Positions 25,512 through 34,854 are shown, counted from the first letter of the stretch. The stretch: 64,000 nt of DNA from DATCMU01 sp036563245 (GCA_036563245.1 DATCMU010000012.1:65957-129956); one strand, 5' to 3'. Translations and numbers: made by a program. Notes: generated from the letters alone by a model not told the origin.

Positions 25512-26774
25512 TTGAGAACACGCACCACAACGCTCGACAATGGCATGACCATCCTCACCGACAACATGCCGCATCTTGAAAGCGCATCGCTCGGTGTGTG
25601 GGTGAAAGCCGGCTCGCGCAGCGAATACGACCACGAGCACGGCATTTCGCATCTGCTCGAGCACATGGCCTTCAAGGGCACGGGCGCCCGCAGCGCGCGC
25701 CAGATCGCCGAGGAGATCGAGACGGTCGGCGGTGACCTGAACGCCGCGACCTCGGTCGAGCACACCGGCTATTTCGCCCGCATCCTCAAGGATGACGTCA
25801 CGCTTGCCGCCGACATCCTCGCCGACATATTGCAGAATTCCACCTTCGATCCGGGCGAACTGGCCCGCGAGCAGCACGTGATCGTGCAGGAAATCGGCGC
25901 GTCGCGCGACAATCCCGACGACCACGTATTCGACCTGTTCCAGGAAGCCGCTTTCCCTGAACAGCCAATCGGGCGGACCATTCTTGGTACGGTCGATTCG
26001 GTGCAGGGGTTCGATCGCGACGCGATCCGCGCCTACATGGAGCGCAACTATGTCGGCGACCGCATGGTGATCGCTGCCGCCGGCAATGTCGATCACGATC
26101 GGTTGGTCGATGTTGCAGACCGCCATTTCTCGGACCTCAAGGCCAACGGCGCACCCGATCCCAACCAGGCCAGATATGTCGGTGGTGAGCACCGCTTGCC
26201 GCGCGATCAGGAACAGGCCCACCTCGTGCTCGGTCTCGAAGGCAGGGCGTACAATACCGACGGCTTCTACGCCGCACAGATTCTCGCCTCGATTCTTGGC
26301 GGCGGCATGAGTTCGCGCCTCTTCCAGGAGGTGCGTGAACGCCGCGGCCTTTGCTACTCGGTCTATGCCTTCCACTGGGCCTTTGCCGATAGCGGGGTGT
26401 TCGGCATCGCCGCGGCGACCGGTGAGGATGAACTGGGCGAACTCGTTCCGGTCATCCTCGATGAACTGCGGCGGGCCACCGAAGACATCAGCGAGGAAGA
26501 GGTGGTCAGGGTCCGCAACCAGATACGCGCCGGATTGCTCATGTCCCTGGAAAGCCCCTCGGCCCGCGCCGGGCAGCTGGCGCGCCAGCAGATCCTGTGG
26601 GGCCGTCCGATCGCGCTCGATGAGACCGTGGAGCGAATCAACCGCATCACCGCCGACAGGGTGAAACAGGTCGCCCGCCAGATCTTCGACACCGATCGTC
26701 CATCCCTGGCGAGCATCGGCCCGCTTTCCCGGCTGCCCGAATATGATCGCATCGTCGAGCGGCTGAAGCCCTGA
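25512..26774 (+). CDS. M16 family metallopeptidase (mitochondrial processing peptidase-like)
   Basis: A 420-residue zinc peptidase of the pitrilysin/MPP family. The inverted zinc motif HLLEH (His47, Glu50, His51) is intact, followed by MAFKGTGARS and, near residues 120-128, the third-ligand Glu region. The C-terminal half has GGGMSSRLFQEVRERRGLCYSVYA, the glycine-rich stretch typical of the beta-MPP-like single-chain bacterial enzymes. The start is TTG directly after the thrC stop, supported by GGGAGGA 5 bases upstream; no ATG nearby fits as well. Cytoplasmic or periplasmic location is open, as no signal peptide is seen. Confidence 0.92.
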   Translation: MRTRTTTLDNGMTILTDNMPHLESASLGVWVKAGSRSEYDHEHGISHLLEHMAFKGTGARSARQIAEEIETVGGDLNAATSVEHTGYFARILKDDVTLAADILADILQNSTFDPGELAREQHVIVQEIGASRDNPDDHVFDLFQEAAFPEQPIGRTILGTVDSVQGFDRDAIRAYMERNYVGDRMVIAAAGNVDHDRLVDVADRHFSDLKANGAPDPNQARYVGGEHRLPRDQEQAHLVLGLEGRAYNTDGFYAAQILASILGGGMSSRLFQEVRERRGLCYSVYAFHWAFADSGVFGIAAATGEDELGELVPVILDELRRATEDISEEEVVRVRNQIRAGLLMSLESPSARAGQLARQQILWGRPIALDETVERINRITADRVKQVARQIFDTDRPSLASIGPLSRLPEYDRIVERLKP

Positions 26775-26787
26775 GGAGGACGGAGCG

Positions 26788-27387
26788 GTGTTCGCCAGTC
26801 TGCTCTTTCGCGAGGCGACACCGGTTTTGCGCGACGGCGATCTTCTCATGCGCGCGCCGCGGCACGGGGATTTCAATGAATGGCGCCAGGTGCGCCTGAC
26901 CAGCCGCGGCTTCCTCAAGCCGTACGAACCGCGCTGGACCGAGGCCGATCTCTCGGCGAGGGCATTCGCCGCACGTATCCGAAGGGGACAGCGTGAAGCG
27001 GCATTGGGCAGCGACTACAATTTCTTCATCGTGCTGAACGAAGAGGGCAGCGCGCGCCTGGTGGGCGGGCTGACGCTTTCCAATGTGCGCAGACGCGCCG
27101 CCCAGTTTGTCAACCTTGGCTACTGGATGGCACAATCCCATGCCGGGCGTGGCATCATGACCCGTTCGGTTGCCCTGGTGCTGCCGTTCGTTTTCGATTC
27201 GCTTGGCCTTCACCGTGTGCATGCGGCCTGCCTGCCGGACAACGAGGCGTCGCGCAAGGTGCTGGTCCGCAATGGATTTGTCGAAGAGGGTTATGCGGAA
27301 AACTACCTGCAGATCGATGGCGCATGGCGCGACCATGCCCTGTTCGGGCTGACCCGTGAGCGCTATGAGCGCATCCGTAAAGCTTAA
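26788..27387 (+). CDS. GNAT family N-acetyltransferase (RimJ/RimL-like)
   Basis: A 199-residue acetyltransferase of the RimJ/L type, members of which acetylate protein N-termini such as ribosomal protein S5. The acetyl-CoA motif appears in LGYWMAQSHAGRGIMTRSVALVLPFVF (about residues 110-136), followed by LGLHRVHAACLPDNEASRKVLVRNGFVEEGYAENYL, the usual RimJ C-terminal pattern. The start is GTG with GAGGAGGACGGAG upstream, 13 bases after the peptidase stop. The true substrate is unknown. Confidence 0.88.
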   Translation: MFASLLFREATPVLRDGDLLMRAPRHGDFNEWRQVRLTSRGFLKPYEPRWTEADLSARAFAARIRRGQREAALGSDYNFFIVLNEEGSARLVGGLTLSNVRRRAAQFVNLGYWMAQSHAGRGIMTRSVALVLPFVFDSLGLHRVHAACLPDNEASRKVLVRNGFVEEGYAENYLQIDGAWRDHALFGLTRERYERIRKA

Positions 27388-27499
27388 CGGCGTCAAGACG
27401 CTTGTGGCGAATGGTAAACCTCGGTACCAAGGCTTGTCTTGCGATTTCGAATTGAGACGTCCGCCGGACACAAGAATGCACGAACAAGAAGAGCGGCGC

Positions 27500-27544
27500 C
27501 CGGTTCAGACCAGTCGGCGGGCGACCCGGCCAGACCTGAACCGG
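27500..27544 (+). promoter_or_regulatory. inverted repeat next to the GGDEF/EAL gene start
   Basis: CCGGTTCAG (27500-27508) and CTGAACCGG (27536-27544) are perfect 9-bp arms around a 27-base spacer. The right arm ends 2 bases before the proposed GTG start and covers its ribosome-binding region, so folding could limit translation. If the protein starts further upstream, the repeat is coding. Confidence 0.45.
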
Positions 27545-27546
27545 AA

Positions 27547-30453
27547 GTGACGATCCCCGTGTTGGCGTACCGCAATTTCGTTGCCGTCCTGCTCGCTGTC
27601 GTGATGACGGCTTTTGCCGGTTGCGCCGCCAGGGCCTTCGACGTGGTTACCGTTCCGCTCGATGTGAACGCGGTGAACCTCACCGCGGCCATGGACATCG
27701 TCCCCGGATCGGGCGGCAAGGTGCAATTGTCCACGGCCCCGGATGCCGACGGAATCATCCGGCGCATCGAAGTGCAGGCGAGCAACCCGCAAACCAATCC
27801 CAAATGGGCGCTATTCGCCCTGCGCAACACCTCCGATGCCCAGATCGAGCGATTGCTGGTGGCGCCGTTCTTCCGCCTGCCGGGTTCGGGCATGTTCAAC
27901 CCCGACCTCGGCGACAATCGCATCACCGTGTTGACCCCCAGCCAGGGAATCCGGCCCGAGCGACAACCCGACGCCGAGGCCGACGTCTTCGACATTACGC
28001 TAGATCCGGGCGCCACGGTCACGTTCATCGCCGAGATGTCGAGCAGCCGGCTGCCCGAGGTCTATCTGTGGAAGCCGGATGCCTATCGCGACTTCGTCAA
28101 CTCCTTCACCCTGTTCCGCGGCACGGTACTGGGCGTGTCCGGGCTGGCGGCGGTGTTTCTCACCATCATGTTCGTGGTCAAGGGAAGGGGCGTTTTCCCG
28201 GTCACCGCGGCGGTTGCCTGGGCGGTGCTGTTCTACTGTCTGATCGATTTCGGCGTGTTCGGACGGCTTCTCGGCATCGGCAATGGATCGGTACAGCCGT
28301 ATCGCGCCGCGGCGGAGGCGGGCATAGCGACGACGCTGACCGGATTCCTGTTCGTCTATCTCAATCTGCATCGATGGCATTTGCGCTTCCTGCATCTGGC
28401 GCTGGCGCTGACCGCGCTGTTCCTCCTCCTGTTCGGCCTCGCCTTCTTCCAGCCGGCGATCGCCGCAACAATTGCCCGCACCATGCTGGCGCTGCTGGGC
28501 ATTCTGGGTTTCTTCCTGATCCTGTTGCTGGCGCTGCGCGGCTTCGATCGCGCGGTTCTGCTGGTGCCGACCTGGATCATCTTCATCGCCTGGCTCTTCT
28601 ATGGCTGGCTCGTGATCACCGGGCAGGTAACCAATGACGTTGCCCAACCCGGCATCGCCGGCGGGTTGGTGCTGATCGTGATGCTGCTCGGCTTTACCGC
28701 TGTGCAGCACGCCTTCTCGGACGGCCAGATCTCGATCGGCGCGCTGTCGGAAGTCGAACGGCGGGCGCTGGCCATGACCGGCAGCGGCGATTTCGTCTTC
28801 GACTGGAATATCGACCGCGACCGCGTGCATGTTTCGAGCGAACTCGGCATCCGCCTGGGCGAGCGACGGGGGGCCATGCGCGGCGCCATCAAGCGCTGGC
28901 TCGACCGCATCCATCCCGAGGACCGCGACCGCTTCCGCACCGCCCTCGATACTCTGGTCGAGCTCAAGCGCGGCAAGGTGAATACCGATGTGCGCGTTGC
29001 CGCGCAGGATGGCGGCTACCGGTCCTTCCGCCTGCGCGTCAAGCCGGTGCTCGGCGGCGATGGCCAGGTCAATCGCATTGTGGGTACCCTTCAGGACGTC
29101 ACCGAGGAGCGCGCGACCCGCGACCGCCTGCTGCACGATTCGGTACACGACAGCCTCACCGGATTGCCCAATCGCCAGCTGTTCCTTGACCGCCTGGAGC
29201 GTGGGCTGGTCAGGGCCCGCACCCAGTCCCAGGTCAAGCCGGCCGTTTTCCTGATCGATATCGACCGCTTCACCGAACTCGACGAGCGGCTCGGGCATGT
29301 GGGGTCCGATGCGCTTCTGCTGGCGGTATCCCGGCGCATCGCGCGGGTGCTCAAGCCGCTCGACACGCTGTCGCGCCTGCACGCCGACCAGTTTGGCGTC
29401 ATCATCCTGTCCGAGCAGACCGCGGGCAAGATTGCCCAGATCGCCGAGCAGATGCGCAAGGCGCTTCGGGCGCCTTTCAATTTCGGCGACCGCGATCTCA
29501 CCCTGACTGTTTCCATCGGGGTGACCATCTATGACAACAATCCGGCCGAGGCAGCCGACGTCCTGCGCGATGCCGAACTCGCCATGTACTACGCCAAGCG
29601 CCATGGCGGCGACCGGATCGAAGCCTATCGGGCGTCGGCGCGCTCGATCTCGGCCTATTCCCGCGCATCCGAGGAAGAGCTGACCAAGGCGCTCGACAAT
29701 GGCGAACTGGTGTTGCTCTACCAGCCCGTAGTGGATCTTGAGACCGGGCAACTGGCTGGCGCCGAGGCGCTGATGCGCTGGAACCATCCCGAACGCGGCG
29801 AACTGGGGCCGGAGCATTTCATACCGCAAGCCGAAACGTCCGGCCTGATCGAGCGGATCGGCCAATTCGCCTTCGAGACCGCTGCCGAACAGGCCCAGGC
29901 GTGGCTTGGGACCTTCCCGCTGCGCGAGACGTTCTTCGTCTCGGTCAATCTCTCTCCACGCCAGTTGGCGGGCGAGAACATGCTGGCCGACATGCGCGAA
30001 ATCGTCATGTCGCACCCAGGCATTGCCCGGCATCTCAAGCTCGAGGTGACCGAATCCCAGATCATGGCCAACCCCGAGCACTCCGCCCATATGCTCAACG
30101 CCTTGCGCCAGCTTGGCCTGGGGCTGGCGCTCGACGATTTTGGGACCGGTTATTCCTCGCTCGCCTATCTGCACCGGTTCCCGTTCGACACGGTCAAGAT
30201 CCCCGCGCCTTTCGTGCAGATGAGCGAGGACGCGGGCATTGCCCATACCCAGGTGCCGATCATGCGGGCCATATTGTCGCTGGCCGCCGAACTCGACCTG
30301 GACGTGATCGCCGAAGGGGTCGAAACCGTCGAGGAAGCAACAAGGTTGCGCGATCTCGGCTGCCGCCATGCACAAGGATTCGCGTTTGGCGCGCCGATGC
30401 TGGGTTCGGAGCTGCAGCGCCGGCTCGCCGCGCTCTACGCAAAGAGCAATTGA
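27547..30453 (+). CDS. membrane GGDEF/EAL domain protein, probable cyclic-di-GMP phosphodiesterase
   Basis: A large signalling protein, 968 residues from GTG 27547. Order: N-terminal hydrophobic segment (5-30), a periplasmic domain (about 30-185), a block of about seven membrane helices (about 190-390), a PAS-like domain (about 410-520), GGDEF (about 525-690) and EAL (about 695-955). The GGDEF signature is degenerate (HADQF), so cyclase activity is unlikely. The EAL domain keeps EALMRW, DDFGTGYSSLAYLH and AEGVET, the residues needed for c-di-GMP hydrolysis. The frame is open 108 bases further 5' (TTG 27439); GTG 27547 is chosen because a signal-like segment follows it. Confidence 0.85.
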   Translation: MTIPVLAYRNFVAVLLAVVMTAFAGCAARAFDVVTVPLDVNAVNLTAAMDIVPGSGGKVQLSTAPDADGIIRRIEVQASNPQTNPKWALFALRNTSDAQIERLLVAPFFRLPGSGMFNPDLGDNRITVLTPSQGIRPERQPDAEADVFDITLDPGATVTFIAEMSSSRLPEVYLWKPDAYRDFVNSFTLFRGTVLGVSGLAAVFLTIMFVVKGRGVFPVTAAVAWAVLFYCLIDFGVFGRLLGIGNGSVQPYRAAAEAGIATTLTGFLFVYLNLHRWHLRFLHLALALTALFLLLFGLAFFQPAIAATIARTMLALLGILGFFLILLLALRGFDRAVLLVPTWIIFIAWLFYGWLVITGQVTNDVAQPGIAGGLVLIVMLLGFTAVQHAFSDGQISIGALSEVERRALAMTGSGDFVFDWNIDRDRVHVSSELGIRLGERRGAMRGAIKRWLDRIHPEDRDRFRTALDTLVELKRGKVNTDVRVAAQDGGYRSFRLRVKPVLGGDGQVNRIVGTLQDVTEERATRDRLLHDSVHDSLTGLPNRQLFLDRLERGLVRARTQSQVKPAVFLIDIDRFTELDERLGHVGSDALLLAVSRRIARVLKPLDTLSRLHADQFGVIILSEQTAGKIAQIAEQMRKALRAPFNFGDRDLTLTVSIGVTIYDNNPAEAADVLRDAELAMYYAKRHGGDRIEAYRASARSISAYSRASEEELTKALDNGELVLLYQPVVDLETGQLAGAEALMRWNHPERGELGPEHFIPQAETSGLIERIGQFAFETAAEQAQAWLGTFPLRETFFVSVNLSPRQLAGENMLADMREIVMSHPGIARHLKLEVTESQIMANPEHSAHMLNALRQLGLGLALDDFGTGYSSLAYLHRFPFDTVKIPAPFVQMSEDAGIAHTQVPIMRAILSLAAELDLDVIAEGVETVEEATRLRDLGCRHAQGFAFGAPMLGSELQRRLAALYAKSN

Positions 30454-30588
30454 GCGGTTGCACTTTCGTCGGACGGTAGGCGGGCCCCGGGGGGCGCTGG
30501 TTGAGCGCAAAAGCGGTGTTCCGGCTGGGCGCGCGCCCGCGCGGCACCCCCATCGGGTGGGGCTTGCCTCCATGAACCGCGGGCGGCG

Positions 30589-31203
30589 CTAGGCTGATCC
30601 GCCTTCCGAACTCAGAAATGCGCGGTTGACCCCGAGTTCGCCCAGCGCCGTGTCGTATCGGTCTTCAACCGGCACGCCGAACAGAAGGTCTTCGCCGGCC
30701 TCGACCGTCAGCCAGCCGTTCGCCTGCAGTTCGCCCTCCAGTTGACCCGGACTCCAGCCGCAATAACCAAGCGCCAGCAACGATTTCTTCGGCCCCTCGC
30801 CATGGGCGAGGGCCTTGAGGATGTCAATTGTTGCGGTCAGGCAGACCGCATCGTCCACGGCATAGGAATTGCCCTTGCGGAAATAGTCCGGCGTATGCAG
30901 CACGAAACCCCTGCCGCTTTCCACCGGCCCGCCGCGCAGCACCTGCAGGTCGCGCACCCTGTCGGGAAGCCTGATCAGTTCCTCGGGCTCACCGAGGTTG
31001 AGTTCTTCCAGGATGTCGCCAAAGGTGAGGTCAGGCATCCGCTTGTTCACCACAAGGCCCATGGCGCCTTCCTCGCCATGAGCGACCAGATAGATCACGG
31101 TTTCCTGGAAGCGCTCGTCCTGCATGCCGGGCATTGCAACCAGATACTGTCCTTTCAGCGATGACATCATGGCGGCATCCCCGATTGTTGGCCTGTTGCC
31201 CAT
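30589..31203 (-). CDS. YqgE/AlgH family protein (UPF0301)
   Basis: A 204-residue protein of the UPF0301 family. Characteristic segments are LKGQYLVAMPGMQDERFQETVIYL near the N-terminus, GAMGLVVNKRM, LRGGPVESGRGFVLHTPDY and LGYCGWSPGQLEGEL. Despite the name AlgH (alginate regulator in Pseudomonas), the biochemical role is unknown. The ATG has GGAG 8 bases upstream. It is divergent from the DsbD-like gene with about 180 bases between, where I see no clear motif. Confidence 0.9.
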   Translation of the reverse strand: MGNRPTIGDAAMMSSLKGQYLVAMPGMQDERFQETVIYLVAHGEEGAMGLVVNKRMPDLTFGDILEELNLGEPEELIRLPDRVRDLQVLRGGPVESGRGFVLHTPDYFRKGNSYAVDDAVCLTATIDILKALAHGEGPKKSLLALGYCGWSPGQLEGELQANGWLTVEAGEDLLFGVPVEDRYDTALGELGVNRAFLSSEGGSA

Positions 31204-31385
31204 AGCTTACTCCGCCTTAACCATGACTGGATACCCTGCATCTCGACCGGAACCACCGAAGCGGGAAATCGGCCCGGGTCCGGACGGGGAATGCCGTGCC
31301 CCACATGCCCGCGCGCGGGGCGTGTTCACGAAGGCCTGATCACAATTGCCTTCACCCCGCCACAGCTTCGAGCTATCGACCCCTC

Positions 31386-32180
31386 ATGACACGCAACGCC
31401 CTGATCCTGCTTCTGCTCACCATGCCCACTGCCGCACTGGCAGGCGCAAGCCCGTGGCAGGAAGTCGCGCCCAGTTCGCGCGTGCGACTGGTGACAAGCG
31501 ATGCGCTTGGCCCCGACCGGACCACTTGGATCGGCATCGAACTGGACATGCCACAGGATTTCAAGACCTATTGGCGGGTGCCCGGCGAAAGCGGCGTGCC
31601 GACGCAGCTTGCAATCGAGGGATCTTCCGGTATCGGCTCGGCCGAGATTGCATGGCCTTTCCCCAGCCGGGAAACCGGCACGGGCCTGCTCGACAATGTC
31701 TACCACGGACATACCGTGCTTCCGGTCAAGCTCACGATGGATGCGGCGGCGGCAAGCCTGAAGGCGACCGTGACAATGGGCATCTGCTCCGAAATCTGCG
31801 TGCCGGTACAGGCAAGGTTCGACATGCCCCTGTCCTTCGACCGGCCTGACCATGCACAGGGCCTGCGGATCCTGCAGGCCCGGGCCGACGCGCCCATCGC
31901 CTGGGACAAGGGGCCGGAGCCGATTGGCCCGGTCACATTCGACAGGCGCGCCGGGGCCCTGCAGGTGACGCTCACGGGCGACGGTTTCGATCCCGCAAGC
32001 CTGATCGCCGATGTGGGCGACCCCGCCATTGTGTTCGGAACGCCGCAAAAAAGCCCGATACCGGGCGCAATATCCATACCGCTGTTGGGATCTCTGCCGT
32101 CTGGCGGGCTCGAAGGGCGTACGCTGGTGCTCACCTTCATGACCGAGGATGGACCTTACGAGGTGTTCCGTCAGCTCTAG
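31386..32180 (+). CDS. orphan DsbD alpha-domain-like periplasmic protein
   Basis: A 264-residue secreted protein matching the N-terminal (alpha, DsbD_N) domain of protein-disulfide reductase DsbD. A signal peptide ends near ALAGA (about residue 20). TYWRVPGESGVPTQL and MGICSEICVPVQ (Cys134, Cys138) are family features. It lacks the membrane beta and thioredoxin gamma domains of full DsbD, so it must work with a separate transporter such as CcdA or a ScsB-type protein. ATG 31386 is chosen because the signal peptide starts there. Confidence 0.8.
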   Translation: MTRNALILLLLTMPTAALAGASPWQEVAPSSRVRLVTSDALGPDRTTWIGIELDMPQDFKTYWRVPGESGVPTQLAIEGSSGIGSAEIAWPFPSRETGTGLLDNVYHGHTVLPVKLTMDAAAASLKATVTMGICSEICVPVQARFDMPLSFDRPDHAQGLRILQARADAPIAWDKGPEPIGPVTFDRRAGALQVTLTGDGFDPASLIADVGDPAIVFGTPQKSPIPGAISIPLLGSLPSGGLEGRTLVLTFMTEDGPYEVFRQL

Positions 32181-32276
32181 CTCCGGGGTCGACCGCGGTG
32201 AGTTAGTGAAGTATCAAGAGTACCGGAGCCGCTGGAGGCGCCGGCGTTGGGGGAAGGCAAAGGGGCTGTCCGTCAG

Positions 32277-32774
32277 ATGATCCATCCGGGAGACACGGCA
32301 CCCGCGGTGCCCGTCAAGCTCATAGATGCCGAAGGCGTGCACGACGTATCGAGCGCCGACGTACTGGGTACGGGGCGCGTTGTGATCTTCACGGTTCCCG
32401 GCGCATTCACGCCGACTTGCCACTCATCGCACCTTCCCGGATATCTCGCCGCCGCCGCAAAGCTGAAGGCGGCAGGTGTCGATCGCATCGTGTGCGCCAC
32501 GGTGAATGACCACCACGTGGTCAAGGCCTGGGCCGAGCAGACCGATTCGCTGGGCAGGATCGACTTCATCGCCGACGGCAATGCCGCGTTGGCCCGGGCG
32601 ATGGGTCTGGACAAGGACATGACGCCAGGCCAGATGGGCACGCGCTTCGTTCGGGCGGCCGCCGTGTTCGAAAACGGTATCGCCAGACAGGTATTTGTGG
32701 AAGACAAGGCAGGACAGGTTACGGTGAGCGGAGCCGCTGCTATCTTGATGGCGCTTTCAGCGCCGGTTATGTAA
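32277..32774 (+). CDS. peroxiredoxin (Prx5-type)
   Basis: A 165-residue thiol peroxidase. The active-site motif PGAFTPTCHSSHLPGY places the peroxidatic Cys at residue 48. The single conserved Cys region and the length fit the Prx5/AhpE-like, glutathione- or glutaredoxin-reduced group. ATG 32277 (MIHPGD) matches the family start and has AAGGGG about 12 bases upstream; a TTG at 32247 is in frame but unsupported. The stop TAA is directly followed by the next frame's first ATG. Confidence 0.9.
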   Translation: MIHPGDTAPAVPVKLIDAEGVHDVSSADVLGTGRVVIFTVPGAFTPTCHSSHLPGYLAAAAKLKAAGVDRIVCATVNDHHVVKAWAEQTDSLGRIDFIADGNAALARAMGLDKDMTPGQMGTRFVRAAAVFENGIARQVFVEDKAGQVTVSGAAAILMALSAPVM

Positions 32775-32804
32775 ATGAGTACGGCGCATCGGAAGGGCAT
32801 GACG

Positions 32805-33413
32805 ATGATGAAGCTGAAGACCTCTGGACGCGCGATGGCAGCGGGGAAGCTGGCACTTGCGATTGCCGCCACCGCCGGATTGGCCGGTTGCGGGTTCGGT
32901 TCATTCATGGGCGGGGCAGGCGACGCCAAGCTCGCCGATACATCCGCGACCCAGACCGAGATTGCCCAGGCCGCGCCCACCGCGTTGCCGGCGATCGCCA
33001 CCGAGTGTCCCCCGATCAAGATCCGCAATGGCGCCGAGGCGCTGTTCTCGTACGCGGACAAGAAGGTGGGTGATGCCAGGGCGCTCAATTACCAGGCGGT
33101 CATTGACAAGGAATCGCGCAATTGCGTGGTCAGTGTCGGGCAGATCAACCTCAAGATGGGCGTGGTCGGCCGGCTTCTTCTCGGGCCGTCCGGCTCCAAT
33201 TCGGAAAACGTGACCCTGCCGCTGCGCTTCGCGGTGGAGAGCAATGGCAATGCCATGTTCACCCAGCGCTACGACATCCCGGTCACGGTGACGCCGCCCA
33301 ACCAGTCCGAGGAATTCGTCAAGGTCGTCGAGAACGTCAATATTCCCTATGTCTCTGGCGACGATATCGTGATCTGGGTCGGGTTCGACCCCAGCAAGGA
33401 CAGCGGCGCCTGA
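32805..33413 (+). CDS. putative lipoprotein of unknown function
   Basis: A 202-residue protein with a lipoprotein signal: basic N-terminus, hydrophobic LALAIAATAG, then lipobox LAGC (Cys29). The mature part begins GFGSFMGG, includes ATECPPIKIRNGAEALFSY, and is predicted beta-rich, ending at DDIVIWVGFDPSK. I recognise similar hypothetical proteins in Hyphomicrobiales but no function. Several ATGs are possible (32775, 32799, 32805, 32808); 32805 is best placed relative to GGAAGGG at 32791. It is 30 bases from the peroxiredoxin gene. Confidence 0.72.
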   Translation: MMKLKTSGRAMAAGKLALAIAATAGLAGCGFGSFMGGAGDAKLADTSATQTEIAQAAPTALPAIATECPPIKIRNGAEALFSYADKKVGDARALNYQAVIDKESRNCVVSVGQINLKMGVVGRLLLGPSGSNSENVTLPLRFAVESNGNAMFTQRYDIPVTVTPPNQSEEFVKVVENVNIPYVSGDDIVIWVGFDPSKDSGA

Positions 33414-33450
33414 TTGACGCCTTTTCGAATCTGAACCATTCTGCGCTTGG

Positions 33451-33631
33451 CTGCGGGAGAGATCGGGCTTGAATGCCCGGCGCCGAAGGAGCAACCGCCC
33501 CGGAAACTCTCAGGCAGAAGGACCGCCGCCAGCGACTGATCTCTGGAAAGCGGGCCGGTAACACGGCCCCACCGACGGAGTAGCCGGGCACTCGATCCCC
33601 GGGAAATCTCTCAGGTTGACGGACAGAGGGG
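33451..33631 (+). promoter_or_regulatory. tandem glycine riboswitch
   Basis: Two consecutive glycine aptamers lie between the lipoprotein gene and gcvT. The first (33451 to about 33535) has GGGAGAG, GCGCCGAAGGAGCAA and CTCTCAGGCAGAAGGACCG. The second (about 33541-33631) has CTCTGGAAAG, CACCGACGGAGTAGC, and TCTCTCAGGTTGACGGACAGAG. These are the conserved core sequences of this class. A short hairpin (CGCCGAG/CTCGGCG, about 33640-33656) follows and may be part of the expression platform. Tandem glycine switches usually turn on glycine cleavage genes when glycine is high. Confidence 0.95.
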
Positions 33632-33690
33632 GCACGTCGCGCCGAGTGTCTCGGCGTTGCGGCTCGCTGACGTCAACCGGGATGGATTTC

Positions 33691-34854
33691 ATGGCCCAGA
33701 GCCAGATTGAGACTGCCAAGGAACCCCTTCATACCGCGCTTTTCGAGCGCCACGTCGCCCTTGGCGGGCGCATGGTGGATTTTGCCGGCTATTCCTTGCC
33801 CGTGCAATATTCGGGGATCGTGGCCGAACACCTGCATACGCGCAAGGCGGCCAGCCTGTTCGATGTCTCGCACATGGGGCAGGTGACAGTGGGTGGCGCC
33901 GATTTCGAGAGCACGGCCGGGGCCCTGGAGCAACTCCTGCCGGGCGATCTGTTCGGGCTGGCGCCCGGCGAGATGCGCTATACGGTGCTGCTCAACCAGT
34001 CCGGCGGCATCGAGGATGACCTGATTGTCACGCGACCGGTGGAGGGACAGGCGCCAGCAGGCACGCTATTCATCGTCGTGAATGCCGCGCGCAAGCACCA
34101 CGATGTCGCCCTGATGCGCAATCGCCTGCCTGGGCTGGACTTCACCCTTCACGATGATCGTGCCCTGATTGCGCTGCAGGGGCCGCAAGCCGCGGATGTG
34201 CTGCGCGAGTTCACCGACGCGCCGGATCGGCTTGGGTTCATGCAGTCGATGCCATCGACTTTCGATGGCGCCGATGTGCAGATTTCGCGCTCCGGCTATA
34301 CGGGTGAGGACGGGTTCGAGATTGCGGTTTCCGACGCGGATGCCGACCGCGTCGCGGAGCGCCTTCTGTCCAATCCTCTGGTCCTGCCGGCGGGCCTTGG
34401 GGCCCGCGACAGCCTGCGGCTTGAGTCGGGGCTCTGCCTTTATGGCCATGACATGGACGACGGCATCGACCCGGTCAGCGCCGGGCTCCTGTTCGCCATC
34501 GGCAAGCATCGGCGCCAGGCGGGTGGCTTCGCGGGAGCCGATCAGGTGCTGGAGGTGTTGCGCGAAGGCCCGGCGAAAAAGAGGGTCGGCATCCAGTTTG
34601 AGGGCCGCATGCCGGTCCGCGAGGGCGCCGAACTGGTCGGCCCGGACGGCGAGGTCATTGGCCGGGTGACCTCCGGAACCTTCTCGCCCAGCCTGCAGGC
34701 CCCGATTGCCATGGGTTATGTGCCTGTCGGACTGGCCGCCACGGGCACCACGATCAACGCCACCGTGCGCGGCAAGATGGTGACGGGGGTCGTCACGAAA
34801 ATGCCTTTCGTGCCGCAGAACTACGTGCGCCGCGCTCCAGGGACGCAGGCGTGA
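33691..34854 (+). CDS. gcvT: glycine cleavage system T protein (aminomethyltransferase)
   Basis: GcvT transfers the methylene group from the aminomethyl-lipoyl H protein to tetrahydrofolate, releasing ammonia. The 387-residue protein has LHTALFERHVALGGRMVDFAGYSLPVQY, LFDVSHMGQ, SRSGYTGEDGFE and a C-terminal barrel with VTSGTFSPSL. ATG 33691 follows GGGATGG at good distance; ATG 33682 in frame is less likely. First gene after a tandem glycine riboswitch and 27 bases ahead of gcvH. Confidence 0.96.
   Translation: MAQSQIETAKEPLHTALFERHVALGGRMVDFAGYSLPVQYSGIVAEHLHTRKAASLFDVSHMGQVTVGGADFESTAGALEQLLPGDLFGLAPGEMRYTVLLNQSGGIEDDLIVTRPVEGQAPAGTLFIVVNAARKHHDVALMRNRLPGLDFTLHDDRALIALQGPQAADVLREFTDAPDRLGFMQSMPSTFDGADVQISRSGYTGEDGFEIAVSDADADRVAERLLSNPLVLPAGLGARDSLRLESGLCLYGHDMDDGIDPVSAGLLFAIGKHRRQAGGFAGADQVLEVLREGPAKKRVGIQFEGRMPVREGAELVGPDGEVIGRVTSGTFSPSLQAPIAMGYVPVGLAATGTTINATVRGKMVTGVVTKMPFVPQNYVRRAPGTQA

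Noticed and set aside
28000..30573. 857-codon open frame opposite the GGDEF/EAL gene
   Set aside because: Shadow of the real gene: low-complexity composition, no motif, while the plus strand has conserved EAL residues.
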